64,000 nucleotides of DNA from Vulcanimicrobiota bacterium (GTDB lineage: Bacteria > Vulcanimicrobiota > Vulcanimicrobiia > Vulcanimicrobiales > Vulcanimicrobiaceae). The notes under the pieces are model-generated. The model saw only the letters and a list, made by a program, of their open reading frames with translations, was not told the DNA's origin and made no database searches. A program made the translations under genes and the position numbers. The stretch covers positions 82,286-146,285 of the forward strand of contig DAIDHQ010000008.1 of assembly GCA_027459645.1 (NCBI GenBank), given 5' to 3'. The stretch's first letter is position 1. Each line of letters begins with the position of its first letter. Shown here in pieces: positions 18,094 to 26,750 of the stretch.

Positions 18094-19004
18094 GGAATCC
18101 TCCCGGTCATAAGACCGACCAACATGGTTGCGGCAAAGCCGGCGGCAGCGGCGATCGCGAAGGCAAAACTCGCGGCGACGTCGCGCATGCGAATCGAGGT
18201 CGCGCGGCCTAGCCGCGCCAGCGCATCGCGCAACTGCACGGCGTTTTCCGCGCGCGAGTACGCGCCCCCGCTAACCGCCGCATACTGCTGCAACGCGCCT
18301 TCGTCGATCGTGGACTGCGCGCCCCCGATGATATCGCCATTGGGCGTTCCGATGCCGATCGTGTAGACGGGCACGTGATGCGCGCCGAGGTCCTCTGCGA
18401 CCGCAAGCGGATCGACTCCGGTATTGTTCACGCCGTCCGTGATAAGCACGATCGCACGATGACCGCCCGGCGGCAGCTCGGTTTCGGCGAGCTGCAGCGC
18501 GTCCCCGATCGCGGTCGCGCCGTTCGGCGGCGGAATGCTCTCGAGCGCGGCCTTCACCTGGGCGTGATTCGCGGTAAGCGGCGATACGATCACCGCGTTG
18601 CCGGCAAACGCAATTACGCCGATGCGAGTGCCGCTTGCCGACTCATCGATAAACGCCGCGGCGGCGGCTCTTGCGGCCGCGGCACGCGTCGGCGACACAT
18701 CGGTCGACGCCATAGATCCCGACGTATCGATGCAAATAAAGACGACGCCGTCTCCCGAGGGCAGCGGTAAGCGCACGTGCGGGCCGCCCACGGCAATCGC
18801 CGCCAGAACGAGCGCAGCGATGAACGTGCCACGCAGCAGGCGCGAAATCCACGCTCGTTCGCCGATGGCCGAAGCGAGAAACTGCACGTTCGAATAGAGC
18901 AGGTCGCGCTCGGTGACGCGACGTTCCGCAGCGACGTACGCCCATGCAAGGACGCCCGCGATCGCGAGCCCGACGAGCAGCAACCACGGATGATCGAACC
19001 TCAT
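18090..19004 (-). CDS. VWA-domain membrane protein (BatA-like)
   Basis: 304 aa. An N-terminal membrane segment (WLLLVGLAIAGVLAWAYVA), a second near residue 60, then a von Willebrand A domain with an intact MIDAS (CIDTSGSM, later ITDGVNN), and a C-terminal helix (FAFAIAAAAGFAATMLVGLM). This matches BatA of the aerotolerance-type operons found with MoxR and DUF58. ATG 19004 overlaps the DUF58 stop by 4 bp. Role (envelope stress, chaperone with MoxR) is inferred from the family. Confidence 0.86.
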   Translation of the reverse strand: MRFDHPWLLLVGLAIAGVLAWAYVAAERRVTERDLLYSNVQFLASAIGERAWISRLLRGTFIAALVLAAIAVGGPHVRLPLPSGDGVVFICIDTSGSMASTDVSPTRAAAARAAAAAFIDESASGTRIGVIAFAGNAVIVSPLTANHAQVKAALESIPPPNGATAIGDALQLAETELPPGGHRAIVLITDGVNNTGVDPLAVAEDLGAHHVPVYTIGIGTPNGDIIGGAQSTIDEGALQQYAAVSGGAYSRAENAVQLRDALARLGRATSIRMRDVAASFAFAIAAAAGFAATMLVGLMTGRIP

Positions 19005-19756
19005 CGGTGCTCCGCATGCTCCAGGCCGAATGCGCGTAACAGACTCCGTGCACCGTCTCGCTCTTGCAACGGTCCGCACCGCCAACCCAGCGCCTCGAGC
19101 GACGCCGTGACGTCGCGCTCGCGCGTGCGCACCGCGCGCGCGAATGCGTCGCGTTCGCCCCGTCCGATATACGCGCGCAGGCTCCCGCCTTCGGCACCCC
19201 GCATTCGCACGAAGCCGGCTAGCGGGAGCCCGTCGTACCACGGATCGCGCGCGACGAGCGCCGTGCAGTCGCAACGCGACGCGAGGCGCGCCAACAGATC
19301 GAAGTGGCGCTCCTCGAGTTCGTACCAATCGCTAATTACGAGCAACGCCGCTCCGCGTGGCAGCACGGCCGTCGCGGCGAGTAAGACCGCGTCGAGCGAA
19401 AACGCGCCGTCGAAGGGAATCGTCAACCGGCGGTCACCGCCGCGCGCGGCTGCGAACCATTCCGTTTCCGCCGCACGTGCCGCGTCGAGTAACGTCTCCA
19501 TGCGCCCGACGCGCATCGAGGGTGAGTCATCGACGACCGCCGCGAGCGTGAGCGCCACGTCTTCCAGCACCACGCGCGTCTGCATCGCCCCGGCACGCGC
19601 CGTTGCGGCCCAATCGATGCGGCGAACGTCGTCACCGGGCACGTATTCGCGCAGTTCGACGAACTCGTATCCGTCGCCGCGATACGTCGTGGGCGATCCC
19701 GCACCGAACCGCCGGGGGCGCCGCTTTCCGCGAAGGAGCGCGTCGCGCAGCGTCAT
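19001..19756 (-). CDS. DUF58 domain protein
   Basis: 251 aa, with the DUF58 hallmark EFVELREYVPGDDVRRIDW near residue 35, a VVDDSPSM segment resembling a VWA metal site, and no membrane helix. Always found near MoxR ATPases and VWA proteins; molecular function is not established. ATGA overlaps on both sides (with moxR and the VWA gene) show tight coupling. Confidence 0.87.
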   Translation of the reverse strand: MTLRDALLRGKRRPRRFGAGSPTTYRGDGYEFVELREYVPGDDVRRIDWAATARAGAMQTRVVLEDVALTLAAVVDDSPSMRVGRMETLLDAARAAETEWFAAARGGDRRLTIPFDGAFSLDAVLLAATAVLPRGAALLVISDWYELEERHFDLLARLASRCDCTALVARDPWYDGLPLAGFVRMRGAEGGSLRAYIGRGERDAFARAVRTRERDVTASLEALGWRCGPLQERDGARSLLRAFGLEHAEHR

Positions 19757-20679
19757 GGCGTCGGGACGGCGGCGATCAACCGGTCGAGAATCGCGGCCGG
19801 GCCGACGTTCTCGGTCGTCACACGAAAGTTAAAACCGATGCGATGGCGCAGTGCGAGCGGAGCGACCGCGCGCACGTCGTCGGGAAGCGCGAAATCGCGT
19901 TCGGCCAAGAGCGCCTTGGCCCGCGCGAGGTTGGCGATCGCGAGCGTTGCGCGAGGGCTTGCGCCATAGTCGATATAGTGGCTCTCGCGTTCGCGCGTCA
20001 CGGCGACCAATTCGACGATGTAGTGTTTCAATTTCTCGTCGATGTGGATCGCGTGCGCTTCCTCACGCCACCGGCGTACGTCGTCGAGCGTCGCCACGGC
20101 GTGAACCGGCAGCGTTTCGTTCATGGCGAAACGTTCGAGAATTTCAAATTCTTCGGCGCGACTGGGATACGACACGTCGACTTTGGCAAGAAAGCGGTCC
20201 AGCTGCGCGGCCGGAAGCGCATACGTCCCCTCGGCATCCAACGGATTCATCGTCGCCATGACGACGAAGGGATCGGGCAGCGGATGCGTCTGGGGGCCGA
20301 TCGTGACTTGGCGCTCTTGCATGGCCTCCAGAAGCGCCGACTGAACCTTCGCGGGCGCGCGGTTGATCTCGTCCGCGAGGACGACGTTGGCGAAAATCGG
20401 TCCGAGCACCGTCGTGAAGCGGCTCTCGTGCTGATCGAAGATCCGCGTGCCGACGATATCGCTCGGCAACAGGTCGGGCGTGAATTGAATGCGCTTGAAA
20501 TCGCCGTCCAGCGCCGCCGCGAGGGCACGGCATGCAAGCGTCTTGGCGAGGCCCGGCGGCCCTTCCAACAGCACGTGACCGTTGGCGAGGAGCGCCAAGA
20601 CGAGCGCCTCGACCGCCGCATCCTGACCGACGATCGTGCGGTGCAATGCATCGGCGAGGGCCCGCGGATGAACGCTCAC
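19753..20679 (-). CDS. MoxR-family AAA+ ATPase
   Basis: 308 aa chaperone-like ATPase. Walker A LEGPPGLAKT, Walker B VVLADEINRAP, the MoxR block QSALLEAMQERQVTIG, sensor-1 VMATMNPLDAEGTYALPAAQLDRF and lid domain with ASPRATLAIANLARA. MoxR proteins are thought to help activate VWA-domain partners, here encoded just downstream. GTG start at 20679, overlapping the BatD-like gene by 4 bp. Confidence 0.93.
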   Translation of the reverse strand: MSVHPRALADALHRTIVGQDAAVEALVLALLANGHVLLEGPPGLAKTLACRALAAALDGDFKRIQFTPDLLPSDIVGTRIFDQHESRFTTVLGPIFANVVLADEINRAPAKVQSALLEAMQERQVTIGPQTHPLPDPFVVMATMNPLDAEGTYALPAAQLDRFLAKVDVSYPSRAEEFEILERFAMNETLPVHAVATLDDVRRWREEAHAIHIDEKLKHYIVELVAVTRERESHYIDYGASPRATLAIANLARAKALLAERDFALPDDVRAVAPLALRHRIGFNFRVTTENVGPAAILDRLIAAVPTP

Positions 20680-21551
20680 GTCATCTCCTCCAACCGCCGT
20701 ATGACGTCGGCGGCCGCGGTTCGGAAATCGTCGTCGTGCGTGAATGCCGCGCGTTCGAGCGCGCGCAGCAGCGATCGCATGCGGACGTCGTGTGGCGGAA
20801 TGCGGCGCAGCACATCGTCGAGCGTTTCGGCATCGTTCGCGCCGACCATCTCGCGCACCACGGTGCGCACGTGCAGCACGTTCGTTCGGGTGGGCGACGC
20901 TTGCAAGAGTTCTCGCGCGCGGCTCAAGCGCTCTTCGATCGTGGGCGGCGCTTCGACCGGTTGCGCGGGAACGGGTTCCGGCGGCGCGACCGGTGCTGGC
21001 GCCACCGCGCGGCGACGCCGAACGAAGATTATGGCCACCACAAAAACGACGAGCGCGATGGCAAAGAGCCAGCGTAGCGCCGCGACGAGCAGTGCGAAGA
21101 GATCGATCGGCGCGGAGCCCGGCCCGGCGAGGCCCGCCGCTTGGACGTTTAGCGTTAGCGCGTTGGAAGAATAGCGTTTGGCTTTTCCGTCGCGCGCATC
21201 GATCGCATCGAGCGTCACGGGATCGATCGTGATCGTGCCGCTGTGATGCGCGACGACGCGAATGCGTTCGGTGTAGGTGCTGCCGCCGGGCCCCGCCACG
21301 ATCGAATTCTCGTCACCCAGCAGTTCGACTTCCGCCAAGACCGGCAGGTCGAGATTTTCCAGGTGCGTGACCTGCTGCTTCACGTGCGCTTCGATCACGA
21401 GATCGAACGGCACCTCGACCTGCGGCGTCAACGTCGAGGCTGAAAGCGTCAGGCGCGTAACCGTCAGGCGCTGCAGACCTTGCGCCGCCGCCGGCAGCAA
21501 CGCGCAAGCCGCGAGCGTGACGGCGAGAGCTAACGAACGGTAGCGAGCCAC
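20676..21551 (-). CDS. BatD-like secreted/membrane protein
   Basis: 291 aa. An N-terminal signal peptide (YRSLALAVTLAACALLPAAAQG), a beta-rich extracytoplasmic part of about 130 residues, one membrane helix (WLFAIALVVFVVAIIFVRRRR near 155), a proline-rich linker, then a cytoplasmic helical domain. Arrangement and neighbours fit a reduced BatD/oxygen-tolerance protein. GTG 21551 is chosen because the signal peptide follows immediately; it overlaps the carA end by 22 bp. Confidence 0.72.
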   Translation of the reverse strand: MARYRSLALAVTLAACALLPAAAQGLQRLTVTRLTLSASTLTPQVEVPFDLVIEAHVKQQVTHLENLDLPVLAEVELLGDENSIVAGPGGSTYTERIRVVAHHSGTITIDPVTLDAIDARDGKAKRYSSNALTLNVQAAGLAGPGSAPIDLFALLVAALRWLFAIALVVFVVAIIFVRRRRAVAPAPVAPPEPVPAQPVEAPPTIEERLSRARELLQASPTRTNVLHVRTVVREMVGANDAETLDDVLRRIPPHDVRMRSLLRALERAAFTHDDDFRTAAADVIRRLEEMT

Positions 21552-22606
21552 TCGGCGAAGAGCCGGCGGGCGTCGAACGGCCCCGGCGAGGCCTCCGGGT
21601 GGAACTGCACGGCCGCGATCGGCAGCTTGCGATGCCGGAAGCCCTCGTTGGTGCCGTCGTTCAGGTTCGTCATCGTTTCTTCTAGATCGCTCGGCAGCGA
21701 ATGCGTGTCGACCGCATACCCATGGTTGTGCGCGGTGATCAGCACGTGATCGTTCACGCGATCTTTCACCGGCTGGTTTCCGCCGCGATGACCGTAGGGA
21801 AGTTTGTAGGTCTTCGCGCCGCACGCAAGTGCGAGCAGTTGATGCCCGAGGCAGACGCCGAAGAGCGGCTTGCGCCCCATCAATTTGCGCAGCGTATCGA
21901 TCGTTTCTGGAAGATCGGTCGGGTCGCCGGGGCCGGGCGAAATAAAGATTGCGTCGGGATCGCCTTCCAGCAATTCCGCTTCGGTCGCATTATACGGCAC
22001 GACGGTAACTTCGCTGCCGAGCGCCGTCAATTCGCGCAGGATCGCCTTCTTCACGCCGCAATCGATCAAGGTCACGCGCGGGCCGCCGGTCGTGCCTTCG
22101 ACGTGACGTTCTCGCGTCGCGACGCTCGGCACGAGCGCTTTCGTCGTTGCGGTGCGTACGAACGCCGTCAGCTCGCGCTCGGCGCGTTCGAGCTCTTCTT
22201 CGCCGACCGCAAGCGCGGCCCAAATCGTGCCGTGTTCCCGTAGCGCGATCGTGATGGCGCGCGTGTCCGCGCCGATCAACGCCGGAATCGACTGTTCGTC
22301 GAGCCACGACGGCAGATCGGTCTTGGCCAGATAGTGCGAGGGCCGGTGCGCGATCTGCTTGATCACCGTCCCGGCGACGCACGCCCGCGGATACTGCGCG
22401 GCCGTGCCGGAGATACCGTAATTGCCGATGAGCGGATAGGTGAAGGTGAGAATCTGCCCGGCGTACGACGGGTCGGTCAACGCTTCTTCGTAACCGGTCA
22501 TTCCGGTGTAAAAAACGGCTTCGCCGAAGGCGACGCCGCGATAGTCGAGACCGTGGCCGTCGAACCGCGATCCGTCGGCGAGCAAGAGGGCTGCTGGCGT
22601 GGACAT
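21530..22606 (-). CDS. carA: Carbamoyl-phosphate synthase small subunit (glutaminase)
   Basis: Hydrolyses glutamine and channels ammonia to CarB. 358 aa from ATG 22606, which directly precedes the typical N-terminus PAALLLADGSRFDGHG. The class I amidotransferase triad is visible: GVCLGHQLL (nucleophilic Cys) and FHPEASPGP (His and Glu). The small-subunit domain has FYTGMTGYEEALTDPSYAGQ. carB lies 4.7 kb further on the same strand, separated by seven genes. Confidence 0.96.
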   Translation of the reverse strand: MSTPAALLLADGSRFDGHGLDYRGVAFGEAVFYTGMTGYEEALTDPSYAGQILTFTYPLIGNYGISGTAAQYPRACVAGTVIKQIAHRPSHYLAKTDLPSWLDEQSIPALIGADTRAITIALREHGTIWAALAVGEEELERAERELTAFVRTATTKALVPSVATRERHVEGTTGGPRVTLIDCGVKKAILRELTALGSEVTVVPYNATEAELLEGDPDAIFISPGPGDPTDLPETIDTLRKLMGRKPLFGVCLGHQLLALACGAKTYKLPYGHRGGNQPVKDRVNDHVLITAHNHGYAVDTHSLPSDLEETMTNLNDGTNEGFRHRKLPIAAVQFHPEASPGPFDARRLFAEWLATVR

Positions 22607-22664
22607 TCCGGCCCCCAGGGTTAGCCGAAGGGACCGCCCGTACCTGGAAGCAAACGCGTCGCCC

Positions 22665-23297
22665 ATGGATTGGCACTTTGCGGCCACGGCGTTTGCGACG
22701 GCGGTCACCATCATCGATCCCATCGGCATGATTCCGCTCACCGTCACGTCCACGACGCAGTGTGTGCCCGAAAAGCGCTCCCGCATCGTCGATCAGGCGG
22801 TCTTTGTCGCGGCCGTCGTCATGCTCGTGATGGGCATCGTCGGGCCGGCCGTCCTGCGTTACCTCGGCATCACGCTGCCGGCGTTCGGCATCGCGGGCGG
22901 CATCTTGCTCTTCCTCATCTCGATCGACATGCTCTTCGCGCGGCCCGTCGGCGCGCGCGCGACGAGCGACGAAGAACGCGAAGCGCAAGCGGGCGAGAAT
23001 CCGGCGGTATTCCCGCTCGCGATTCCGATGATCGCCGGCCCCGGAACGCTCGCGACCGTCATGCTGCTCGTGAACGAAGCCGGCGGAAAACCGTCGCGTT
23101 ATCTGGTCGTGTTCCTGGCCTATGTGGTGACGCTTGCGATCACGTGGCTCTTCATGCGCGGCGCAACGCGCTACATGCACCGGCTCGGCACGACCGGCAT
23201 CCACGTCGTCACCCGCGTGCTAGGCATTATCTTGGCCGCGCTCGCGGTGCAATTCGTGCTCAACGGTCTCGCGCAAACACCGCTCTTCGCGCGTTGA
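22665..23297 (+). CDS. MarC-family membrane protein
   Basis: 210 aa integral membrane protein with about six hydrophobic helices. It shows the MarC landmarks FATAVTIIDPIGMIPLTV near the start, GGILLFLISIDMLF and PLAIPMIAGPGTLATVMLL. Function of the family is unknown (it is not an antibiotic efflux pump despite the name). ATG 22665 gives the expected short N-terminus. Divergent from carA, with 58 bp between the starts. Confidence 0.9.
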   Translation: MDWHFAATAFATAVTIIDPIGMIPLTVTSTTQCVPEKRSRIVDQAVFVAAVVMLVMGIVGPAVLRYLGITLPAFGIAGGILLFLISIDMLFARPVGARATSDEEREAQAGENPAVFPLAIPMIAGPGTLATVMLLVNEAGGKPSRYLVVFLAYVVTLAITWLFMRGATRYMHRLGTTGIHVVTRVLGIILAALAVQFVLNGLAQTPLFAR

Positions 23298-23377
23298 CGC
23301 CTTAGATTTTCGCCCCTCCCTGGGTTAGACGTAGAAGCAAGCGTTGAGGTTCGCTTGAGAACGGGTAGGATGCGAAC

Positions 23378-24061
23378 GTGAGCTTGATGGCAGCCGACGT
23401 TCTCGCGTGGGACGCCGGAAATTGGTCCGTAGCGTTGGAGTTTTGGGAGCGTCACGGCGCGCTCGAGGGCGGCCCTCTCGAATGCTTGGAGATCGGCGCG
23501 AATCGCGGCGGCCTTTCCGCGTGGCTCGCGTCGATGGGGCACAACGTCATCTGTTCGGATCTTCGCGACTGTGAAAGTCGCGCGCGTCCGCTGATCGAGC
23601 GCGCGGGTATTTTATCGCGCGTACGCTTTCAAGACATCGACGCTACGGCGATTCCTTACGACAACGAGTTCGACGTGATCGTCTTTAAATCGGTACTCGG
23701 CGGCGTGGGCCACGGCGGCGCGATCGATCGCCAGCGCGCGGCGGTAGCGTCAATGCATCGCGCGCTGCGTCCGGGCGGCCGCCTGCTCTTCGCCGAGAAT
23801 CTCACCGGCAGCCCGCTCCATCGCTTCTTCCGGCGCAACTTCGTCAAGTGGGGCAACGGATGGCGGTACGTTACGATCGACGAGATGCGCGACTTCTTGC
23901 GCCCGTTTTCGCAGGTGCGCTTCGATACGTCGGGGGTGCTCGGAACCTTCGGCCGGTCCGAAGCGCAGAGGCAGCTGCTCGCCAACGTCGACCGGGCGGC
24001 GCTCAACGCGGCGTTTCCGCCGCATTGGCGTTACATCATGTACGGCGTCGCTACGAAGTAG
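23378..24061 (+). CDS. Class I SAM-dependent methyltransferase
   Basis: 227 aa. Motif I is LEIGANRGGLSAWLA, followed by CSDLRDCE (acidic residue for the SAM ribose), DIDATAIPY and HRALRPGGRLLFAEN (post-motif III). Substrate cannot be told. GTG start at 23378 with AGGA about 8 bp upstream. Converges on pyrC, with an 11-bp 3' overlap. A small inverted repeat lies in the 80-bp gap before the gene (near 23342-23357). Confidence 0.82.
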   Translation: MSLMAADVLAWDAGNWSVALEFWERHGALEGGPLECLEIGANRGGLSAWLASMGHNVICSDLRDCESRARPLIERAGILSRVRFQDIDATAIPYDNEFDVIVFKSVLGGVGHGGAIDRQRAAVASMHRALRPGGRLLFAENLTGSPLHRFFRRNFVKWGNGWRYVTIDEMRDFLRPFSQVRFDTSGVLGTFGRSEAQRQLLANVDRAALNAAFPPHWRYIMYGVATK

Positions 24062-25310
24062 CGACGAGGTTTCCCGCTACGATCGTCGCGATCGCGCGAC
24101 GCGGAAACTCCCAGCCGGCAAACGGCGTCGCTTTACCCTTCGACGCGAACTGCGACGGATCGGCGCGCCACGTGCGCTCGGCGAAGACCGTGAGGTCGCC
24201 GCGCGAACCGACGGCCAGCGTTCCGCCTTCTATTCCCAACACGCGCGCCGGGTTGGTCGAGAGCAACTCGACGAAACGCGCCAAAGGCAGGTCGGGTAAC
24301 GCCCTTGCATAGGCACCGACGGCAATTTCTAAACCGGTGAATCCGACCGCGGCCGAACGAAGGTCGCCCGATTTCTCCGCCGCCGTGTGCGGCGCGTGAT
24401 CGGTTGCAAACACCTCGATGCGTCCGTCGCGGACCGCGTCCCGCAGCGCGCGCGCGTCGTCCTCGGTGCGCAACGGCGGATTGACCTTGCCATCCGCGCC
24501 GCGTTCGCGGACCGTTTCGTCCGTGAGCAAAAGATGGTGCGGCGTCACTTCGGCCGTCGCCCGCGCGCCTCGTTCCCGGCCATATGCGAGCGCTTCGAGC
24601 GCGCCACGCGTCGAGAGATGCGCGACGTGCCAATTCTTCTGCGTGTCGGCGGCGATCAGCAAATCTCGGGCCACGATGACGTCTTCCGCGACGGCCGGGC
24701 TGCCCGCAACGCCGAGCGCCCGGGATACGACACCTTCGTTCATTACCGCATCGGCTTTGAGGTCTTCGTCCTCGGCGTGCGAGATGAACGCGCCCGGCAC
24801 GCCGCGCGCCGCCAGCGCCGCGTCACGCAGCACCTTTGCATTCATGACGGTGTTGCCGTCGTCCGAGAACGCCACGGCGCCGGCCTGGGTCAGCGCGCCG
24901 AAATCCGCCGGTGTTTCACCGTTGCGTCCAAGCGTGATCGCGGCAACCGGAACGACGCGCACCACCGCGTCGCGCGCGGCACGTTCGCGCAAATCATGCA
25001 GCACGTCGCTGCTATCGAGCGCGGGATTGGTGTTCGGCATACATGCAACCGCGGTAAAACCGCCGCGCGCCGCCGCGATCGTTCCGGTCGCGATCGTCTC
25101 CTTTTCCGGAAAGCCGGGCTCGCGCAAGTGCACGTGCATGTCGATAAAGCCCGGAGCCACGCACGCGCCGGTCGCATCGAAGATGTCCTCGCCTTCGTAC
25201 CGCTGCAAGTCTTGACCGATCTCGACGACGACCCCGGCGGTAATGCGCACGTCGCGAAGCGCGTCGATCCCCTGCGACGGATCGATCAGTCTGCCGCCTC
25301 GTACGAGCAC
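24051..25310 (-). CDS. pyrC: Dihydroorotase
   Basis: Zinc amidohydrolase that closes carbamoyl aspartate to dihydroorotate, step 3 of pyrimidine synthesis. 420 aa, class I type. Metal motifs: GFIDMHVHLREPG, HVAHLSTRGA, AEVTPHHLLL and ATDHAPHT. Start is GTG 25310, sharing its G with the pyrB TAG stop (TAGTG). Substrate loop region CMPNTNPALDS is conserved. Confidence 0.95.
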   Translation of the reverse strand: MLVRGGRLIDPSQGIDALRDVRITAGVVVEIGQDLQRYEGEDIFDATGACVAPGFIDMHVHLREPGFPEKETIATGTIAAARGGFTAVACMPNTNPALDSSDVLHDLRERAARDAVVRVVPVAAITLGRNGETPADFGALTQAGAVAFSDDGNTVMNAKVLRDAALAARGVPGAFISHAEDEDLKADAVMNEGVVSRALGVAGSPAVAEDVIVARDLLIAADTQKNWHVAHLSTRGALEALAYGRERGARATAEVTPHHLLLTDETVRERGADGKVNPPLRTEDDARALRDAVRDGRIEVFATDHAPHTAAEKSGDLRSAAVGFTGLEIAVGAYARALPDLPLARFVELLSTNPARVLGIEGGTLAVGSRGDLTVFAERTWRADPSQFASKGKATPFAGWEFPRRAIATIVAGNLVATS

Positions 25311-26254
25311 TATGCGGAAACCGTGGAACCGTTGACGAGAAAGTCCAGCACCGCCATGCGGATATAGACGCCGTGATGGACCTGCATTGCGTAGCGCCAT
25401 CCCGCAAACGTCAGCACGCTGTCGTCGAGCTCCATTCCCCGATTGTACGGACCTGGATGCATCACGATCGTGCGCTCCGGCAGGCGCCTAAGCCGCTCGC
25501 CGTTGAGTTGATAGCGCGCGACGTATTCGTCGTCGGTCATCGGCATCGCGGCAAAACGCTCGCGCTGAATGCGCAGCAACACGATCGCGTCGGCGTGAGG
25601 CAGCACCGCATCGAAGTCTCGCTCGATCGAGATGCCTTCGCGCGCATAGTCGCCCGGCAAAAAGAACTCGGGACCGACCAGCGTCACGTTGGCGCCGAGG
25701 TGCCGCAGACCGTTGATCGTCGAATGCGCCACGCGCGAGTGCAGGATGTCGCCGACGATCGCGACGTTGAGGCCGCGGACCTGGCCGAACTCCTCGCGCA
25801 TCGTGTAGAGATCGAGCAGCGCTTGCGTGGGATGCGCGTGCGCACCGTCGCCCGCGTTCACCACGTGGCCGTCGAACGCCGACGCGACCCGCGCCGGAAA
25901 GCCGGCTTCCGAGTGACGCACGACGAGCAGGTTCACGCCCATTGCCGCAAGCGTGATGACCGTATCTTCGATCGTCTCGCCCTTCCCGGCAAGGCTTAGA
26001 TCTTTCGGCGAAAGATTTACGACGATCGCTCCCAAGCGCAACTGCGCGAGATTAAACGACGTGAACGTCCGCGTGCTCTGTTCGAAGAACAGATTGACGA
26101 CCGGCACGTTGTGGAGCAGCGGTCCAGGGTCGTGCGTTTCGAACGCACGCGTGCGATCGAAGATCGCTCGCAGCTCGTCGCCGGTGAGGTCGTCGAGATC
26201 GATGAGGCTACGGCGCAGCCGCAAGTACTGCGACCTCGTCGCTTTGCGATGCAT
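25310..26254 (-). CDS. pyrB: Aspartate carbamoyltransferase catalytic subunit
   Basis: Joins carbamoyl phosphate and aspartate. 314 aa. Carbamoyl-phosphate loop FFEQSTRTFTSF, GDGAHAHPTQALLDLYT, VGDILHSRVAHS, LRIQRER and MHPGPYNRG. No pyrI regulatory gene follows, consistent with the PyrR-controlled type of operon. ATG 26254 overlaps pyrR by 47 bp; TTG 26224 is an alternative start that would leave a smaller overlap. Confidence 0.95.
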   Translation of the reverse strand: MHRKATRSQYLRLRRSLIDLDDLTGDELRAIFDRTRAFETHDPGPLLHNVPVVNLFFEQSTRTFTSFNLAQLRLGAIVVNLSPKDLSLAGKGETIEDTVITLAAMGVNLLVVRHSEAGFPARVASAFDGHVVNAGDGAHAHPTQALLDLYTMREEFGQVRGLNVAIVGDILHSRVAHSTINGLRHLGANVTLVGPEFFLPGDYAREGISIERDFDAVLPHADAIVLLRIQRERFAAMPMTDDEYVARYQLNGERLRRLPERTIVMHPGPYNRGMELDDSVLTFAGWRYAMQVHHGVYIRMAVLDFLVNGSTVSA

Positions 26255-26750
26255 CGGCCGAAAGCGAAACGTTGATGCGCTCGCGCCGGCTCGTCGGGAT
26301 CTCGCGTCCTACGTAATCGGCTTGTACGGGAAGTTCGCGCAGGCCGCGGTCGACGAGCACGCACAAGCGAATCGCCGAGGGGCGTCCCAGATCGGTCACC
26401 GCATCGAGTGCCGCGCGCACCGTGCGTCCGGTGAAGAGCACGTCGTCGACGATCACGACCAGACGCCCGTTGATGTCCACCGGGATCTGCGATTCGGGCA
26501 TCTCGTGCGTCACGCGATCGTCGCGATACAGGTTGATGTTCAGGAAACCGAGCGACGCGGCTTTTCCGCTAATGCGCTCGATCTCGGCCGCAAGACGTTT
26601 GGCAAGCGCTTCGCCGCCGCGGCGCACCCCAATCAGCACGACGCCCTCTTGCGCATCGTCGGGTTCGAGAATCTGATGCGCGAGACGCGCGATCACGCGG
26701 CCGATCTCGGCGCTCGCGATTAATACCCGCCCGTCTTGGGCCGTCGTCAT
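26208..26750 (-). CDS. pyrR: PyrR bifunctional regulator / uracil phosphoribosyltransferase
   Basis: Binds UMP/UTP and pyr mRNA to attenuate the operon, and may make UMP from uracil. 180 aa with the PRPP-binding loop VVIVDDVLFTGRTVRAA, plus IGVRRGGEALAKRL and NINLYRDD typical of PyrR. ATGA overlap with valS. I could not identify a PyrR binding loop in the mRNA; since valS is upstream and coupled, the leader would be before valS or inside it. Confidence 0.92.
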   Translation of the reverse strand: MTTAQDGRVLIASAEIGRVIARLAHQILEPDDAQEGVVLIGVRRGGEALAKRLAAEIERISGKAASLGFLNINLYRDDRVTHEMPESQIPVDINGRLVVIVDDVLFTGRTVRAALDAVTDLGRPSAIRLCVLVDRGLRELPVQADYVGREIPTSRRERINVSLSADASQSDEVAVLAAAP

